The notes below the pieces were generated by a model, which was given only the letters and a program-made list of their open reading frames with translations, did no database searches and was not told the DNA's origin. From positions 65,755 through 129,754 of the forward strand of contig JASBYY010000002.1 of the NCBI GenBank assembly GCA_029983675.1: a DNA stretch of 64,000 nt, given 5' to 3'. This DNA is from Bacteroidales bacterium. Its GTDB lineage: Bacteria; Bacteroidota; Bacteroidia; Bacteroidales; F082. Below are positions 1 to 10,039 of this stretch, in pieces. A program made the translations under genes and the position numbers. The number at the start of each line of letters is the position of its first letter. Positions within the stretch are counted from its first letter, which is position 1.

Positions 1-822
1 CTGAACTTGTTGTTCGGCAGTTTCCAGCGACAACACCTTTCTGCCCATGCTATCGTAAATGTCGATACTACGTTCCATTGCATCGACAAACCGGAGCGAC
101 AGGTCTTTTTTCGTAGGATTGGGGAAAACCGTCACCTTATTTTCACCCATTGACTCTGGGACAAGAGAGCCGAAATTGATCAAACAAGTATCGTATCGGG
201 GATTCTGCCACAGCAAATCATCGGCTTCATGGAAACAAAGCATCTCGGTATGTTCTTGAAAGCCAAAAGGAGAAGCCGGTTTGAGTTTTGTCCCGCTAAA
301 TGGAAATCCGAGTTCGCTACCCATGCCTTCAATCCATAATTCCGTTGAATCAGGTTTCGAAAGATAGGTGAAATTGAATTGGCGGCGCGTTTCACCATTC
401 AGAATAGCATCGCCTATAGACTTTAAAACCAATCCATTATCGGCTTCACCCGACTGAACAAACACCGTATCGCCAATGGAAAGATTCCAATCATAAATCA
501 GATACTCTTCACCGTTATTGGTCGGATGGTCAGGTCTTCCTCTGAAATAGGTCTTCCCCTCTTCCTCCCTGTACATGCCGACAGGTGTCTCGCTGATGCA
601 ACCACATTCATAGTACACGTATGAGTAGATGTGGTTATCATAGGAAACCGTGTCGCCCTCGCTGGAATGATAAATGACAGTGTATCTATACACAACAGTC
701 TGATCGGGCTGGCTATGCAGTACATTCCATTGCCGACCATAGCCCATGTGTTGTGCATTGGCCACTCCAATCATGGCAAACAGGAAAAAGAGACTTGTGA
801 GCATTTGTTTCATTCGTTTCAT
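1..822 (-). CDS. Secreted protein with C-terminal T9SS sorting domain (partial, 3' end missing)
   Basis: The reading frame is open from an ATG at 822 to the window edge (274 codons, no stop), so the C-terminus is cut off. The N-terminus is a signal peptide (Lys-rich start, hydrophobic stretch, then a small-residue cleavage site near VANAQ). The last part reads VFPNPTKKDLSLRF and then IDIYDSMGRKVLSLE, which is the typical start of a type A C-terminal sorting domain of the type IX secretion system. The protein is therefore expected to be exported through Sec and T9SS to the surface. The body of the protein is not recognisable. A TAnnTTTG promoter at 859-866 supports the start at 822. Confidence 0.75.
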   Translation of the reverse strand, partial: MKRMKQMLTSLFFLFAMIGVANAQHMGYGRQWNVLHSQPDQTVVYRYTVIYHSSEGDTVSYDNHIYSYVYYECGCISETPVGMYREEEGKTYFRGRPDHPTNNGEEYLIYDWNLSIGDTVFVQSGEADNGLVLKSIGDAILNGETRRQFNFTYLSKPDSTELWIEGMGSELGFPFSGTKLKPASPFGFQEHTEMLCFHEADDLLWQNPRYDTCLINFGSLVPESMGENKVTVFPNPTKKDLSLRFVDAMERSIDIYDSMGRKVLSLETAEQQVQ

Positions 823-858
823 AGTCTATTGTCATTAAAGTGGTTGGTATTATCGCTT

Positions 859-866
859 CAAAAATA
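859..866 (-). promoter_or_regulatory. Bacteroidetes -7 element (TATTTTTG)
   Basis: Read on the minus strand the site is TATTTTTG, a match to TAnnTTTG. It lies 37 nt before the ATG at 822 and gives a 5' leader of about 30 nt. Confidence 0.55.
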
Positions 867-1011
867 GACAAAATGCTCTATCTGGAAAGAAAATCGGGCA
901 AACATTTGAGAACCGACCACGTTTTTTTGACAAAACATTGAAAACATGGCGATTAAACAAAGTCTCTATTGCACAATCGTAAAACGAAAAGGCGGATCTT
1001 CAAATAGCGCA

Positions 1012-3489
1012 TCAAAAGTATTCTTCTCCGTCATCGCCATCACTTCCATTGTCGCCGTTATCATTCATGTCATTTTTCCTGCGTTTTCCGGCTTGTTGAT
1101 TAAACCGGTAGCTGAAATTCAGCGTGAATGTCGTTTTGGTCCATGTTTGCATACTATACTGCCAGAAATGGTCGCCCCACGATTCTCCGCCATGCCCACG
1201 TGTACCGAACACATCACGGACATTGAAAGTAATGGTGCCGTTACCCCTGAACACATCTTCGCTGACGGCAAAGTCCATCCACCATTCGCCCCTGCTCTTG
1301 CCTAAGGCTCCGACACGCGGACCCATGTAATGAGCCGTAAGTTGCAAATCGAACCCCTTCTTAAAACTGAACTTCGACATCAATCGGCCAAACAAAACAT
1401 AAGAATCGGTGGGGTAAATCCGGCCATTAATACTTCCGCTGGCAATAGAACGGAAGAAATTGCAGTTGGCATTGAGGTTCCACCATCTGGCGACCTGCCC
1501 CTGCATCATGGCTTCCAAACCGAAATCGTTGCTGGTACCGAAGTTTATGGGCATACTGTAATACACCTGAAAAACAGAATCGAGATAGGTGTAGTGCTGC
1601 ATGGTATTGATACTGTGGCGATAATACGTGGTGAAACTAAAAGTAGCCTTATCCCAGAAATGCAGGTACCCCAGTTCGTAACTGTCGGTATAGACAGGCT
1701 TCAATGCAGGATTGCCCATGCGGATATTGCGATTGTCATTGTACGAGCGGAACGGGCTGAGCATCCGGTAGCGCGGACGGCGTATGCGACGGGTGTAGCT
1801 CACCTGCATTTGGTCGTTTTCGCTCAACGAATAATTCAAATAGGCGCTGGGAAACCCGTCGATATAAGGCCTGCCCCCATTGATACTGTCGCCACCACCC
1901 ACGGCGTAATTGTGCAATATGGTCTTGACATCGGTCAGTTCGCCACGCAGCCCTACTTGACCCGACCAGCGACCCCAGTCGTTGCCAAGACTCGAATAAA
2001 GTGCCCCGATTTGTTCATGATAATCAAAATCGTAGCAATAGATGGGAATGGGTGTCCAAGCGCCGCCAATGTTATTCTCGACCCTTGAAATGCTGTTCAC
2101 CTGTCGCAATGTGTATTTCCCGCCGATTTCCCATACCGCTTTTTGGGCGAAAGGATGCACATAATCAAAAGTAGCCTGCAAGTTGCGCTGGCTCTGGTCC
2201 TCGCTGGTACGTTGAGCTATCGCCGAAATGTACATCGGAACCATCTGCGAAGGATACAAGTACTCGGAAATATCGGAATGCGACAGCTCGGCATTATGGA
2301 AGAACCGGATGTTGGCTTTCAGGCTACGGTCTTTTTGCTCAAAACGCTTTTCATAATCCAAGGTGACTTCATAGACGGGATCGTTTTCCTGCCACCATTC
2401 TTCACGTACATCGTAGGACGATGAATCAATTAACGGATATTGATCAGTATAGGTAATAACAGGATGCGAACGGTTGGTGGCAGCCCGATAGACAAAGGCC
2501 AAACTCAGCACATCGTTATCGCTGATGTAATAATCCGTACCGAATCGGAAATTGTGACTGTTGCGCAACATGGAACGCTCGGTAAGCTGGTCGGTAAGCT
2601 GGACGAAAGTAGTGTCTGTCCCGATAATGTCGCTGTAACGCTTGGTTTTCCTAACACCCTCTCCCACATTGGAACGATGATCGTAGTTGTAGCCGACAAA
2701 CCAATTGAACCGTTTTATCCGGTAATTGAAACTCAATCCCAAACCATATTGAAGCGGGTAGCCTGCTCTCAGGTTGACAACGCCATTGATGCCTTGTCGT
2801 TTTTCCTTTTTCAACACGATATTAATAATCCCTGCCGTTCCCTCGGCATCATATCGCACGGAAGGGTTGGTAACGACCTCCACCCGTTCAATCATATCCG
2901 CTTGAACGGTACGCAAAGCATCCTGTGTGCTCATGCCAGAAAGCCCCGATTCCTTTCCATCGATAAGGATACGCACACCCTCGTCGCCACGAAGACTCAC
3001 GTTACCATCCACGTCCACCGAAACGGCGGGAATATTCTCAAGCACCTCGATGGCATTGCCTGCCGTGGTAGCCAGATCCTTACCCACATTGAAAACCTTT
3101 TTGTCGAGCGTCATCTCATACATGCTGACATCCGCCATCACACTGACTTCTGCAAGGAGCCGCTCATCGGGCACCAGATAAATGCTCCCGATATCGATAT
3201 GGTTTTTAGATCCATCGATATGGATTTTCTTCAGGGTGTTTTTATAGCCCATGTATTGGATGGTAAGCCCGAAACGTCCTGCATCGAGCGACAATTCAAA
3301 AGTGCCGTCGGGCTGGGTGACGGTACCTGTAACAAAAGCCGAATCGGGCAAGGCTGCCACCGTCACCGTAGCATACTCCATGGGCTGCCCCGTGGATTTG
3401 TCGAAGACACGGCCTTTCACCGTGACAGCAGCGGATGCCAAACGGACACAGAGCAAAAACACAATCAAGACGAGAGCACGTTTTTTCAT
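1012..3489 (-). CDS. TonB-dependent outer-membrane receptor, beta-barrel family protein
   Basis: An 825-aa protein with a signal peptide (MKKRALVLIVFLLC...ASA). A carboxypeptidase-like regulatory domain covers roughly residues 20-105 (VKGRVFDKSTGQPMEYATV), followed by a plug domain with the motif GNVSLRGDEGVRILIDGK near residue 165. The remainder is rich in alternating aromatic and polar strands typical of a TonB-type barrel and ends in an aromatic residue. The last 25 residues before the end are an unusual Asp/Gly/Asn-rich acidic tail. It resembles the OMP_b-brl_3 family rather than SusC, and no SusD neighbour is present. The start at 3489 is preferred because a longer frame to 3513 would begin inside the promoter at 3511-3518. 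The substrate is unknown. Confidence 0.85.
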   Translation of the reverse strand: MKKRALVLIVFLLCVRLASAAVTVKGRVFDKSTGQPMEYATVTVAALPDSAFVTGTVTQPDGTFELSLDAGRFGLTIQYMGYKNTLKKIHIDGSKNHIDIGSIYLVPDERLLAEVSVMADVSMYEMTLDKKVFNVGKDLATTAGNAIEVLENIPAVSVDVDGNVSLRGDEGVRILIDGKESGLSGMSTQDALRTVQADMIERVEVVTNPSVRYDAEGTAGIINIVLKKEKRQGINGVVNLRAGYPLQYGLGLSFNYRIKRFNWFVGYNYDHRSNVGEGVRKTKRYSDIIGTDTTFVQLTDQLTERSMLRNSHNFRFGTDYYISDNDVLSLAFVYRAATNRSHPVITYTDQYPLIDSSSYDVREEWWQENDPVYEVTLDYEKRFEQKDRSLKANIRFFHNAELSHSDISEYLYPSQMVPMYISAIAQRTSEDQSQRNLQATFDYVHPFAQKAVWEIGGKYTLRQVNSISRVENNIGGAWTPIPIYCYDFDYHEQIGALYSSLGNDWGRWSGQVGLRGELTDVKTILHNYAVGGGDSINGGRPYIDGFPSAYLNYSLSENDQMQVSYTRRIRRPRYRMLSPFRSYNDNRNIRMGNPALKPVYTDSYELGYLHFWDKATFSFTTYYRHSINTMQHYTYLDSVFQVYYSMPINFGTSNDFGLEAMMQGQVARWWNLNANCNFFRSIASGSINGRIYPTDSYVLFGRLMSKFSFKKGFDLQLTAHYMGPRVGALGKSRGEWWMDFAVSEDVFRGNGTITFNVRDVFGTRGHGGESWGDHFWQYSMQTWTKTTFTLNFSYRFNQQAGKRRKNDMNDNGDNGSDGDDGEEYF

Positions 3490-3510
3490 AGCTGATTTCA
3501 ATTTACCGTA

Positions 3511-3518
3511 CAAAAATA
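3511..3518 (-). promoter_or_regulatory. Bacteroidetes -7 element (TATTTTTG)
   Basis: TATTTTTG on the minus strand, 22 nt before the ATG at 3489. It decides the start codon of the TonB receptor gene. Confidence 0.6.
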
Positions 3519-3668
3519 GCCTTAAAAAACCTCTTCATCATAAAAAGATAAACAAAGTGGCGATTATTTCTTTCGAAGTGACGCAAAATGGTTTTCAATC
3601 ACCTCATCATAGACCTCGATAATACGACAAAACCGACGGAAGCACTATCCGTTAAAGATCAACACGCC

Positions 3669-6155
3669 TCATATAGGATCCACATCGATTTGAACCGTGA
3701 CGGACTTGTATTGGGCATCGTGTAAAAACAACTGTATCTGATCGTTGATCAACTCTTTGAAGTATTTTGCGCTTTGATCACGCCTGAACTTGATTAATAT
3801 CTGCTTGATATACTGGTTCCTGACCCGCGAAACAACGGGGTACTCCGGGCCGAGCAAATCCCGATGAAAGATGGGACGCAACATGCCGGCCAATGCTGCA
3901 GCGGCAGGGTTGAGTTTTTCGTAATCCTTGTGTTTCAAACGGATAAGCACCAATCGGTAGTAAGGCGGATAGGAAAACTGTCGGCGAATAGCCATTTGCT
4001 TCTCATACAGCCCTTTATAATTGTTTCGAAGCACATCTTGCAACACAGGATGCGCCGGCTCGTAGGTTTGAATGACCACCTTTCCCCGTTCCCCTTTTCG
4101 GCCCGAGCGTCCCGCTACTTGCGACATGAGTTGAAAACTGCGTTCGTGGGCGCGGAAATCAGGGAAAGAAAGCATGTTGTCGGCGTTGAGGATGCCCACC
4201 ACCTTCACCGAGTCGAAATCAAGCCCCTTGGTGACCATTTGGGTGCCCACCAAAATATCGGTCTCGCGGTCTTGGAAACGTTCCAAGATACTCTGGTATT
4301 CGTTGCGCGAGCGTGTGGTATCGAGGTCAAGGCGAGCCACACGCGCATCGGGCAGCAGCAGTTGCAAATCCTCTTCGATCTTTTCAGTGCCGAAACCATG
4401 CATCTTGATATTAGTACTATGGCATTGCGGACATTCCGTCGGCAGGCTGGCCGTGTAGCCGCAATAGTGGCAGCGCAACACGTTTTGCTGCTTGTGGTAG
4501 ATGAGACTCACGTCGCAATTGATGCACTGTGGCACATAGTGGCAGTCTTCGCACTCGATACGTGGCGAGAAACCGCGCCGGTTTTGAAACAAAATGGCTT
4601 GCTTCTTCTGTTCGAGAGCGGTTTTCACCGTTTCTATCAAGGTGCTGCCGAAATCGGCCTGCGTTGTCTTGCGCCGTTTTTCCACCCGCATATCGCTAAG
4701 AATGATTTCGGGCATTTCAATCCCTCCATAACGTTCGGAAATCTCCACCAAGGCATAACGGCCTTGTGATGCGTTGTAATAGCTCTCGTAGGAAGGCGTT
4801 GCCGAGCCGAAGACGATGCGGGCGTTATGCTGACTTGCCAGCACTACCGCCGCATCGCGGGCATTGTAGCGCGGGGCGGGATCGACTTGCTTGAACGAAC
4901 TGTCATGTTCCTCGTCAACAATGATAAGACCAATGTCGGAATAAGGCAGAAAAATGGCCGAACGCGACCCGATGATGATTTGGCGCCGCTGCGACTTGCT
5001 ATGGGCAAAGTCACGAACCTGTTGCCACACCTCTACCCTTTCATTATCGCCATAACGCGAATGGTAAACGCCGATCCTATCGCCGAAATATTTTTTCAGT
5101 CTATTGATAATCTGCTCTGTAAGGGCTATTTCAGGCAACAGATACAACACCTGCCGACCTGCATTCAAGGCCTCTTGGATGAGTTTGATATAAATCTCGG
5201 TCTTTCCACTGGAGGTAACGCCATACAGCAGCACGGGCTTCGAGGCTCCGAAGCCTTTTTGAATGTCGTCAAAAGCCTTTTGCTGTGCTTCTGTCAGCAC
5301 AATAGAGCCGACATCGGTTTGTACGGGATAGTCTATCAAACGGCTTACCTTTTTCTCATACACTTCGAAAATGCCTTTTTCCGACATGGGCTTGAGGATG
5401 GAGGAAGCGGCATCTGCCTTCTTCAGCAAATCCTTTGCCATAATATCGTGATCGCTGTCGCCTCCCATGCTGAAAAAGGCGAGCAACACCTGTAGTTGCT
5501 TGAAAGCCCGCTTGGTGAGCGCATCCATGAGTTCCCGCACCTTGCTTTCATCGCGATACTGACCGGCGAGACGCACAAAACGCTCGTATTTAGGCCTGTA
5601 CTTCTCGTTCAGTTCCTCTTCCATGACGACAATGCCTTTCTCTATCATCGTCTTGACAATGGGCATCACCTTTCTATATCCGATGATTTTGCTCACGGCA
5701 CTGATGGCAATTTTGGACTGTATCTGCAAGGCTTCGACAATAAGATACTCGTTATCGCTGAGCGGCATCGAATCGAGTTCATAATCGGGCGACAAGGCTA
5801 TGGTGGATTCGCTGCTCAGCTTGAGTGCCGATGGCAACGCCGCCTGCATCACCTCGCCAAGGTGACACATATAGTAGGTCTTCACCCAATCCCAGAAACG
5901 AAGCTGCATGTCGTTCACCAAAGGCTCGTCGTCAAGTAAGTCGATGATATATTTCACCGTTTTGAAAGAAGGCACTTCCTGCGTGATGCCGAAGATGAGA
6001 CCCGACATGATTTTGGTGGCTCCAAACTGCACTATGGCACGCTGCCCGATGCGAATGCGGTCGTTGAGGACGAAAGGCACGCGATAGGTGAATGTCGTGG
6101 GGACTGGGATGGGCAGCAGAAGCTGGGCAAACAAAGTGAGACGCTCGTCGGACAT
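3669..6155 (-). CDS. priA: Primosomal protein N' (replication restart helicase PriA)
   Basis: An 828-aa superfamily 2 helicase that reloads the replisome at collapsed forks. The N-terminal DNA-binding region (about 1-200) is followed by the helicase core with Walker A GVTSSGKT near residue 315 and the DEEH box (IIVDEEHDSSFKQ) near residue 412. Eight cysteines in four CxxC pairs (CEDC, CINC, CHYC, CPQC; about residues 533-575) form the zinc-binding insertion that defines PriA. The C-terminal helicase motif is intact (QMVTKGLDFDSV, QVAGRSGRKG). Length is normal for Bacteroidetes PriA. The gene begins 3 nt after the stop of the plug-domain gene, so the two are co-transcribed. Confidence 0.97.
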   Translation of the reverse strand: MSDERLTLFAQLLLPIPVPTTFTYRVPFVLNDRIRIGQRAIVQFGATKIMSGLIFGITQEVPSFKTVKYIIDLLDDEPLVNDMQLRFWDWVKTYYMCHLGEVMQAALPSALKLSSESTIALSPDYELDSMPLSDNEYLIVEALQIQSKIAISAVSKIIGYRKVMPIVKTMIEKGIVVMEEELNEKYRPKYERFVRLAGQYRDESKVRELMDALTKRAFKQLQVLLAFFSMGGDSDHDIMAKDLLKKADAASSILKPMSEKGIFEVYEKKVSRLIDYPVQTDVGSIVLTEAQQKAFDDIQKGFGASKPVLLYGVTSSGKTEIYIKLIQEALNAGRQVLYLLPEIALTEQIINRLKKYFGDRIGVYHSRYGDNERVEVWQQVRDFAHSKSQRRQIIIGSRSAIFLPYSDIGLIIVDEEHDSSFKQVDPAPRYNARDAAVVLASQHNARIVFGSATPSYESYYNASQGRYALVEISERYGGIEMPEIILSDMRVEKRRKTTQADFGSTLIETVKTALEQKKQAILFQNRRGFSPRIECEDCHYVPQCINCDVSLIYHKQQNVLRCHYCGYTASLPTECPQCHSTNIKMHGFGTEKIEEDLQLLLPDARVARLDLDTTRSRNEYQSILERFQDRETDILVGTQMVTKGLDFDSVKVVGILNADNMLSFPDFRAHERSFQLMSQVAGRSGRKGERGKVVIQTYEPAHPVLQDVLRNNYKGLYEKQMAIRRQFSYPPYYRLVLIRLKHKDYEKLNPAAAALAGMLRPIFHRDLLGPEYPVVSRVRNQYIKQILIKFRRDQSAKYFKELINDQIQLFLHDAQYKSVTVQIDVDPI

Positions 6156-6158
6156 GGA

Positions 6159-7430
6159 TCAGTGTGATTTTACAACGCTGTAACCGACGAGTTCGTCGTA
6201 GCCTTTAACGGCATTGTAATAATAGAAATACAGCAGGTATTCATTGTTGGTCTCCCAAAAGTTTCCGGCGGTGGTTTCGGTGGATACCAAATTGCTGTCG
6301 CGGTCAACAGTGGCAAACATGAAGTTGTAATAGCCTTGCTTGAGCAGCATGGAGCACACATAGCCATGCAGTTTGTAGTCGTAGGTCATTCGGTTTGTCT
6401 CGTTGAAGTTCCAGTCGTTGATGGCTCCCATGATATACATGTCTTCGTGTGTGAGCGGCGTTTCCCAGCGCAGGAAAAAGTTTACCCATGCATAGTCGGC
6501 TTCCGTTGCCGTTTCCTGCCCTTCATTGGCAATGTAAATCACCTTTTTACCGTGGTTGTCATCGTAAGTCACGTATGGTTTTTTCGCCCGTGATTCACAA
6601 GTAGCGATGTCGATGATATAATAATCATTGCTCTGAAAGATGCGGGCGAGATTTTCCGACTGGAAACGGAAATTGCTGGTGTTGAAACGAATAAACTGGT
6701 TGGTCGCCTCGAAAACCGTCTGCGGATTATGCTCAAACGAGATATGGTCGGGATAGATGTAGGAAGGCTTCAAGCCGACGACGGCGTTGTCCCAGCGCCC
6801 GTTTTGCCTGACGGTCAGGTTGCCATACTGCTGCACGTTGCCCGACATGATGTCGTTCATGGTGGCTTTGATATTGAGTTGCTGGTGCGTGTCGGAAAAG
6901 GTCAGGTCGTCGGTGTAGCGCGGCACTGTGGCCCCGACATGCGCCTTTTCGTCCAACACCATGAAACGGCGGGTGAAATACAGGTTGCTCTCGCTCATAT
7001 CGCTGCCATACACAATCAGCAGGTAATTGCCCGACACCAACGGCACCATGTCCTCGTTGGGAAACACCAAACGGTAGTTGACATAGTCGATAAGTGTATT
7101 CATCGAGTAGGCATAATCGTCGATACGTCCCGACTCAAACCCCGATGCATAGTTGATGCGCTGCATATCGGTGGGCTGCCAGTCGTGCGTGCAATGGATA
7201 AACGTATAATTCAGCACATCGGCCTCATTGCCAAGCACGTCGAAAGAAAGGGTAAGCCCACCCATCACGTTGTTGAGGTTGATAATGGGTTCGGCGGTCT
7301 GGTCGCCACCGGCATGTAGCAGTACCGTACGCACATCGTCCTTATAGTTGACATTGTCGCAAACAGGATACTGCTGCGCGTAAAGACCAACCGACAACAG
7401 CGCTAAAAGCAACAGCAATGTTTTTCTCAT
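6159..7430 (-). CDS. T9SS plug-domain protein (DUF5103 family)
   Basis: A 423-aa secreted protein with a clear signal peptide (MRKTLLLLLALLSVGLYAQQ). The sequence (TVLLHAGGDQTAEPIINLNN, FIHCTHDWQPTDM, YVNYRLVFPNED) matches the DUF5103 family. Homologues have been seen as the periplasmic plug bound to the SprA translocon of the type IX secretion system. The C-terminal third (YVWVNFFLRWE-like, then DMYIMGAINDWNF) is the usual second domain. The protein probably gates or caps the secretion pore. It is upstream of and nearly touching priA, which is an unrelated function in the same transcript. Confidence 0.85.
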   Translation of the reverse strand: MRKTLLLLLALLSVGLYAQQYPVCDNVNYKDDVRTVLLHAGGDQTAEPIINLNNVMGGLTLSFDVLGNEADVLNYTFIHCTHDWQPTDMQRINYASGFESGRIDDYAYSMNTLIDYVNYRLVFPNEDMVPLVSGNYLLIVYGSDMSESNLYFTRRFMVLDEKAHVGATVPRYTDDLTFSDTHQQLNIKATMNDIMSGNVQQYGNLTVRQNGRWDNAVVGLKPSYIYPDHISFEHNPQTVFEATNQFIRFNTSNFRFQSENLARIFQSNDYYIIDIATCESRAKKPYVTYDDNHGKKVIYIANEGQETATEADYAWVNFFLRWETPLTHEDMYIMGAINDWNFNETNRMTYDYKLHGYVCSMLLKQGYYNFMFATVDRDSNLVSTETTAGNFWETNNEYLLYFYYYNAVKGYDELVGYSVVKSH

Positions 7431-7488
7431 TTTCGTAGTGTTTTAATAATAAAAAAACTTACAGCCAACAAAGGCTTGCATTAGAGCA

Positions 7489-7496
7489 CAAAGATA
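7489..7496 (-). promoter_or_regulatory. Bacteroidetes -7 element (TATCTTTG)
   Basis: TATCTTTG on the minus strand, about 60 nt before the ATG at 7430. It is the likely promoter of the plug-domain/priA transcript. Confidence 0.55.
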
Positions 7497-7588
7497 CTAA
7501 GAATTTGACGAGTTGAAAAAGCGGTTTGCGCAGTTTGTAATTTAATCTTACTTTGAACAACCGGCATTCATTATGACAGGTCTTATTC

Positions 7589-9712
7589 TCATTTTTTTCT
7601 TTTTCTCAAATAGAAAACAAAGCCACACACAACAAGTGCGACAAAGATAATTGCCACATTTCTAAAAGCAAAGAAACCGTGCGACTTCGCAACTATCATT
7701 TCGTTTGTTTCATTGTCCTCGGACTCTTTCAAATACTGATGGTTTCTTATCAAGCCTAATGTGTAGTTGATAACCGTGTCGTTGTCTTCTGTCGCGGTGA
7801 GTTCTTCTAAACTAATACCGATGGGATAATCCGGAATAACACCTCGTCCATAGCGTTCGGCGATTGAAGACGAATCAAAGACCGTTTTTATCAACGGGAT
7901 GATGATTTCCAAGCGTGAATTAGGAAGCATCAAGTTGGCGAACTTGGTTGCATTCATCTGTGCGCAAACGCTTCCCGTTTCTCTACCTACAATCACCCCA
8001 GCCTTATGCTTCTGAACCATATTTGCAAAGAGCGTGGCCGCAGAGATGCTGCTTTCGTTGGCCAAAACATACAGTTTTCCTTGATAACGATCGGTAGGAT
8101 TGGGATACAACGTATCGGTGTTCATGCTTCTATAACCATCCTTCCAAGGCTCAAAATGATAGCCCGATGACAAGTCAGAGTAAACAGGGTTCAAATTGGA
8201 ACAATAAGCAAAATAGCGGATGTCCTTTGTCTTTTTTACATAGTCATATTCGCTTAATAGAAACGGGGACTTCATAAAATATGAAAGCAAAAGGCCACAT
8301 GTTTCAGGACTTCCTCCATCATTATTTCGCAAATCGACAATAAGATTGTCAGTGCCCCTATTTGCCAATTCTTCGAGAAATGATTTCACCTCTTTTAATT
8401 CGATGTCATTCAGGAAAAAGGAATACAAGCCCATATACGATGTGCTATCATTCAAGTGCTTGAAAGAAAGAGACAATTTGTTCTGAGCATGAAAATATTG
8501 CCAGCTTTGTGCATAATAGAATCCTTTACCACTGCAGACTTTTCTTTGACCTTGTGGTCTTCTTGTGGTGAACTGTTCCTTAGAGGCATCGGTAAATTCT
8601 ATGGTAAAGTCTTCCACGTCGTTGTCGTAATTCCAAGCCATGCATGTCAAGTGAAAAAGCCCGGTGCTTTGCACGTTGCCATCGGATCGCGTGTTTCTCA
8701 AAATAATTGTACGCAGCGAATCTGGCGTGATTCCATTAATCTTCGCCACTTCTTTACCCATAAAATCTTCATAACCCGATTTGGTTCTGATTACTTGCAA
8801 ACGTCCGTCCATAAAACCCACAATCAACACTGGACGGATATAGTTTGTGTTATCATGTTCAGGGGGGAGCATGGTGCCTATGGCCAGATGATTATCTTTT
8901 TGACTGATAACAAGATTTGTCAGGACATCGTTACGAAACGCTCTGAGAGACACTCCTTTCCCCTCTTTACGCTTTGCCTCTTCTACTAATGAATCCCACG
9001 CTACTTCGTCAATATAATCAAACATACCCGGATAAAATTCACGAAGGGCATTGTCGAAAACCATCATATCTTCGACAGCCTGCTCTTTTGTAAGAAAGTC
9101 AGGCAGAGTATGGTTTTTACCATTGCCTTCAAAAACGCTTTTCAACCCGAAAGGAGCCATCGGGTCTAAAGGACTTCCTTTCTCGCTTAAACCTATGGAT
9201 AATGCAGGTTCATGTATTCTTTCATACAAGTGCCCAAGTGTGCCAATCAAATCTCCCTTTTCAATCTTTTGTCCCGTTTCCACAGGAACAAGATCCCTAA
9301 TCCCAGTCATATAAAGGTTACGATAATCACTTAAACGTATGCACAAGGAGACACAGACATAATCCGGGTCAAATTTATTATCTGGATTGTTTTGCAAAAT
9401 CCGCATCACATCGTCATCTCTGTTAATGGTTACGGGCTGATGGAAGCTGATGCTATAGCCCATGTTTACGTAGTATGTGTAACTGAACCATTCCACGATT
9501 CCCGATACCGGCGAGACAATCTCGCAACCTTTATCTCCTGTAATAATCAGATTGTCACCAACACACTCTGTGCCTATATAGCTATTGGGCAAATAAAGAA
9601 TGTCCTTGTCTTTATCGCCCCCATTAATCGGCCATTGCCAAAAATGATCCTGAGCCAAAACCCCATTGGTAAACATCAAAGCGATAAGAAAAAGCAAACA
9701 TTTCATATTCAT
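7589..9712 (-). CDS. Exported S41-family peptidase with N-terminal M23-like domain and C-terminal membrane anchor
   Basis: A 707-aa protein with a signal peptide (MKCLLFLIALMFTNGVLAQ; the start may be the second Met at 9706). Residues about 45-195 resemble the M23/lysostaphin fold (SPVSGIVEW, VETGQKIEKGDLIGTLG, then GSPLDPMAPFG), but the catalytic HxH is replaced (HEPALSIGL), so this part is probably a binding domain. Residues about 215-650 form a tail-specific protease-like S41 region with NLIVDLRNNDGGSPE and a candidate nucleophile in ANESSISAATLF. A single hydrophobic segment followed by RKRKK ends the protein, which puts the domains outside the inner membrane. The gene has a separate S41 paralogue upstream (10040-11473). 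Confidence 0.78.
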   Translation of the reverse strand: MNMKCLLFLIALMFTNGVLAQDHFWQWPINGGDKDKDILYLPNSYIGTECVGDNLIITGDKGCEIVSPVSGIVEWFSYTYYVNMGYSISFHQPVTINRDDDVMRILQNNPDNKFDPDYVCVSLCIRLSDYRNLYMTGIRDLVPVETGQKIEKGDLIGTLGHLYERIHEPALSIGLSEKGSPLDPMAPFGLKSVFEGNGKNHTLPDFLTKEQAVEDMMVFDNALREFYPGMFDYIDEVAWDSLVEEAKRKEGKGVSLRAFRNDVLTNLVISQKDNHLAIGTMLPPEHDNTNYIRPVLIVGFMDGRLQVIRTKSGYEDFMGKEVAKINGITPDSLRTIILRNTRSDGNVQSTGLFHLTCMAWNYDNDVEDFTIEFTDASKEQFTTRRPQGQRKVCSGKGFYYAQSWQYFHAQNKLSLSFKHLNDSTSYMGLYSFFLNDIELKEVKSFLEELANRGTDNLIVDLRNNDGGSPETCGLLLSYFMKSPFLLSEYDYVKKTKDIRYFAYCSNLNPVYSDLSSGYHFEPWKDGYRSMNTDTLYPNPTDRYQGKLYVLANESSISAATLFANMVQKHKAGVIVGRETGSVCAQMNATKFANLMLPNSRLEIIIPLIKTVFDSSSIAERYGRGVIPDYPIGISLEELTATEDNDTVINYTLGLIRNHQYLKESEDNETNEMIVAKSHGFFAFRNVAIIFVALVVCGFVFYLRKRKK

Positions 9713-10039
9713 ACAATTGCACTTCTAAATGGAACAAATACTTTTAGTTGGTGTAAGTTGAACTGGTTGAGAGTTTCTTTTAATGGGCAAAATTCACAGA
9801 GCTGATGATTTGACCATGCAATATTATGCATTTCTTTTTTCTTGGTCAAGCTTTTTTGCGTTTTTTCCGAAGAATCGTATTCTTTACATAGACTGCCTAT
9901 TGTAAAGATGATGGAAATGTGCTCCACTTTTCAGATGCTCGATAGAAAGACGCCCACGCAACCGCTGCCCATGGCATAATGCCAGGGAAAGAAAAGAAAA
10001 GGTTGATACCTTTCGTTTCGAGTGGCGTTCCCTAAAAAA
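9713..10039 (-). other. Intergenic region between two S41 genes with a weak terminator hairpin
   Basis: About 330 bp without a convincing gene on either strand. A small hairpin (AAAGG at 9998-10002 pairing with CCTTT at 10009-10013), followed on the minus strand by a T-rich run, could end the upstream S41 gene. I saw no clean TAnnTTTG element for the downstream gene here. Confidence 0.35.

Noticed and set aside
1330..2088. Long plus-strand frames inside the TonB receptor and other large genes (also 2440-3495, 27191-28354, 34493-35848)
   Set aside because: They are antisense shadows of well-supported genes and show no signal peptide, domain or promoter of their own.
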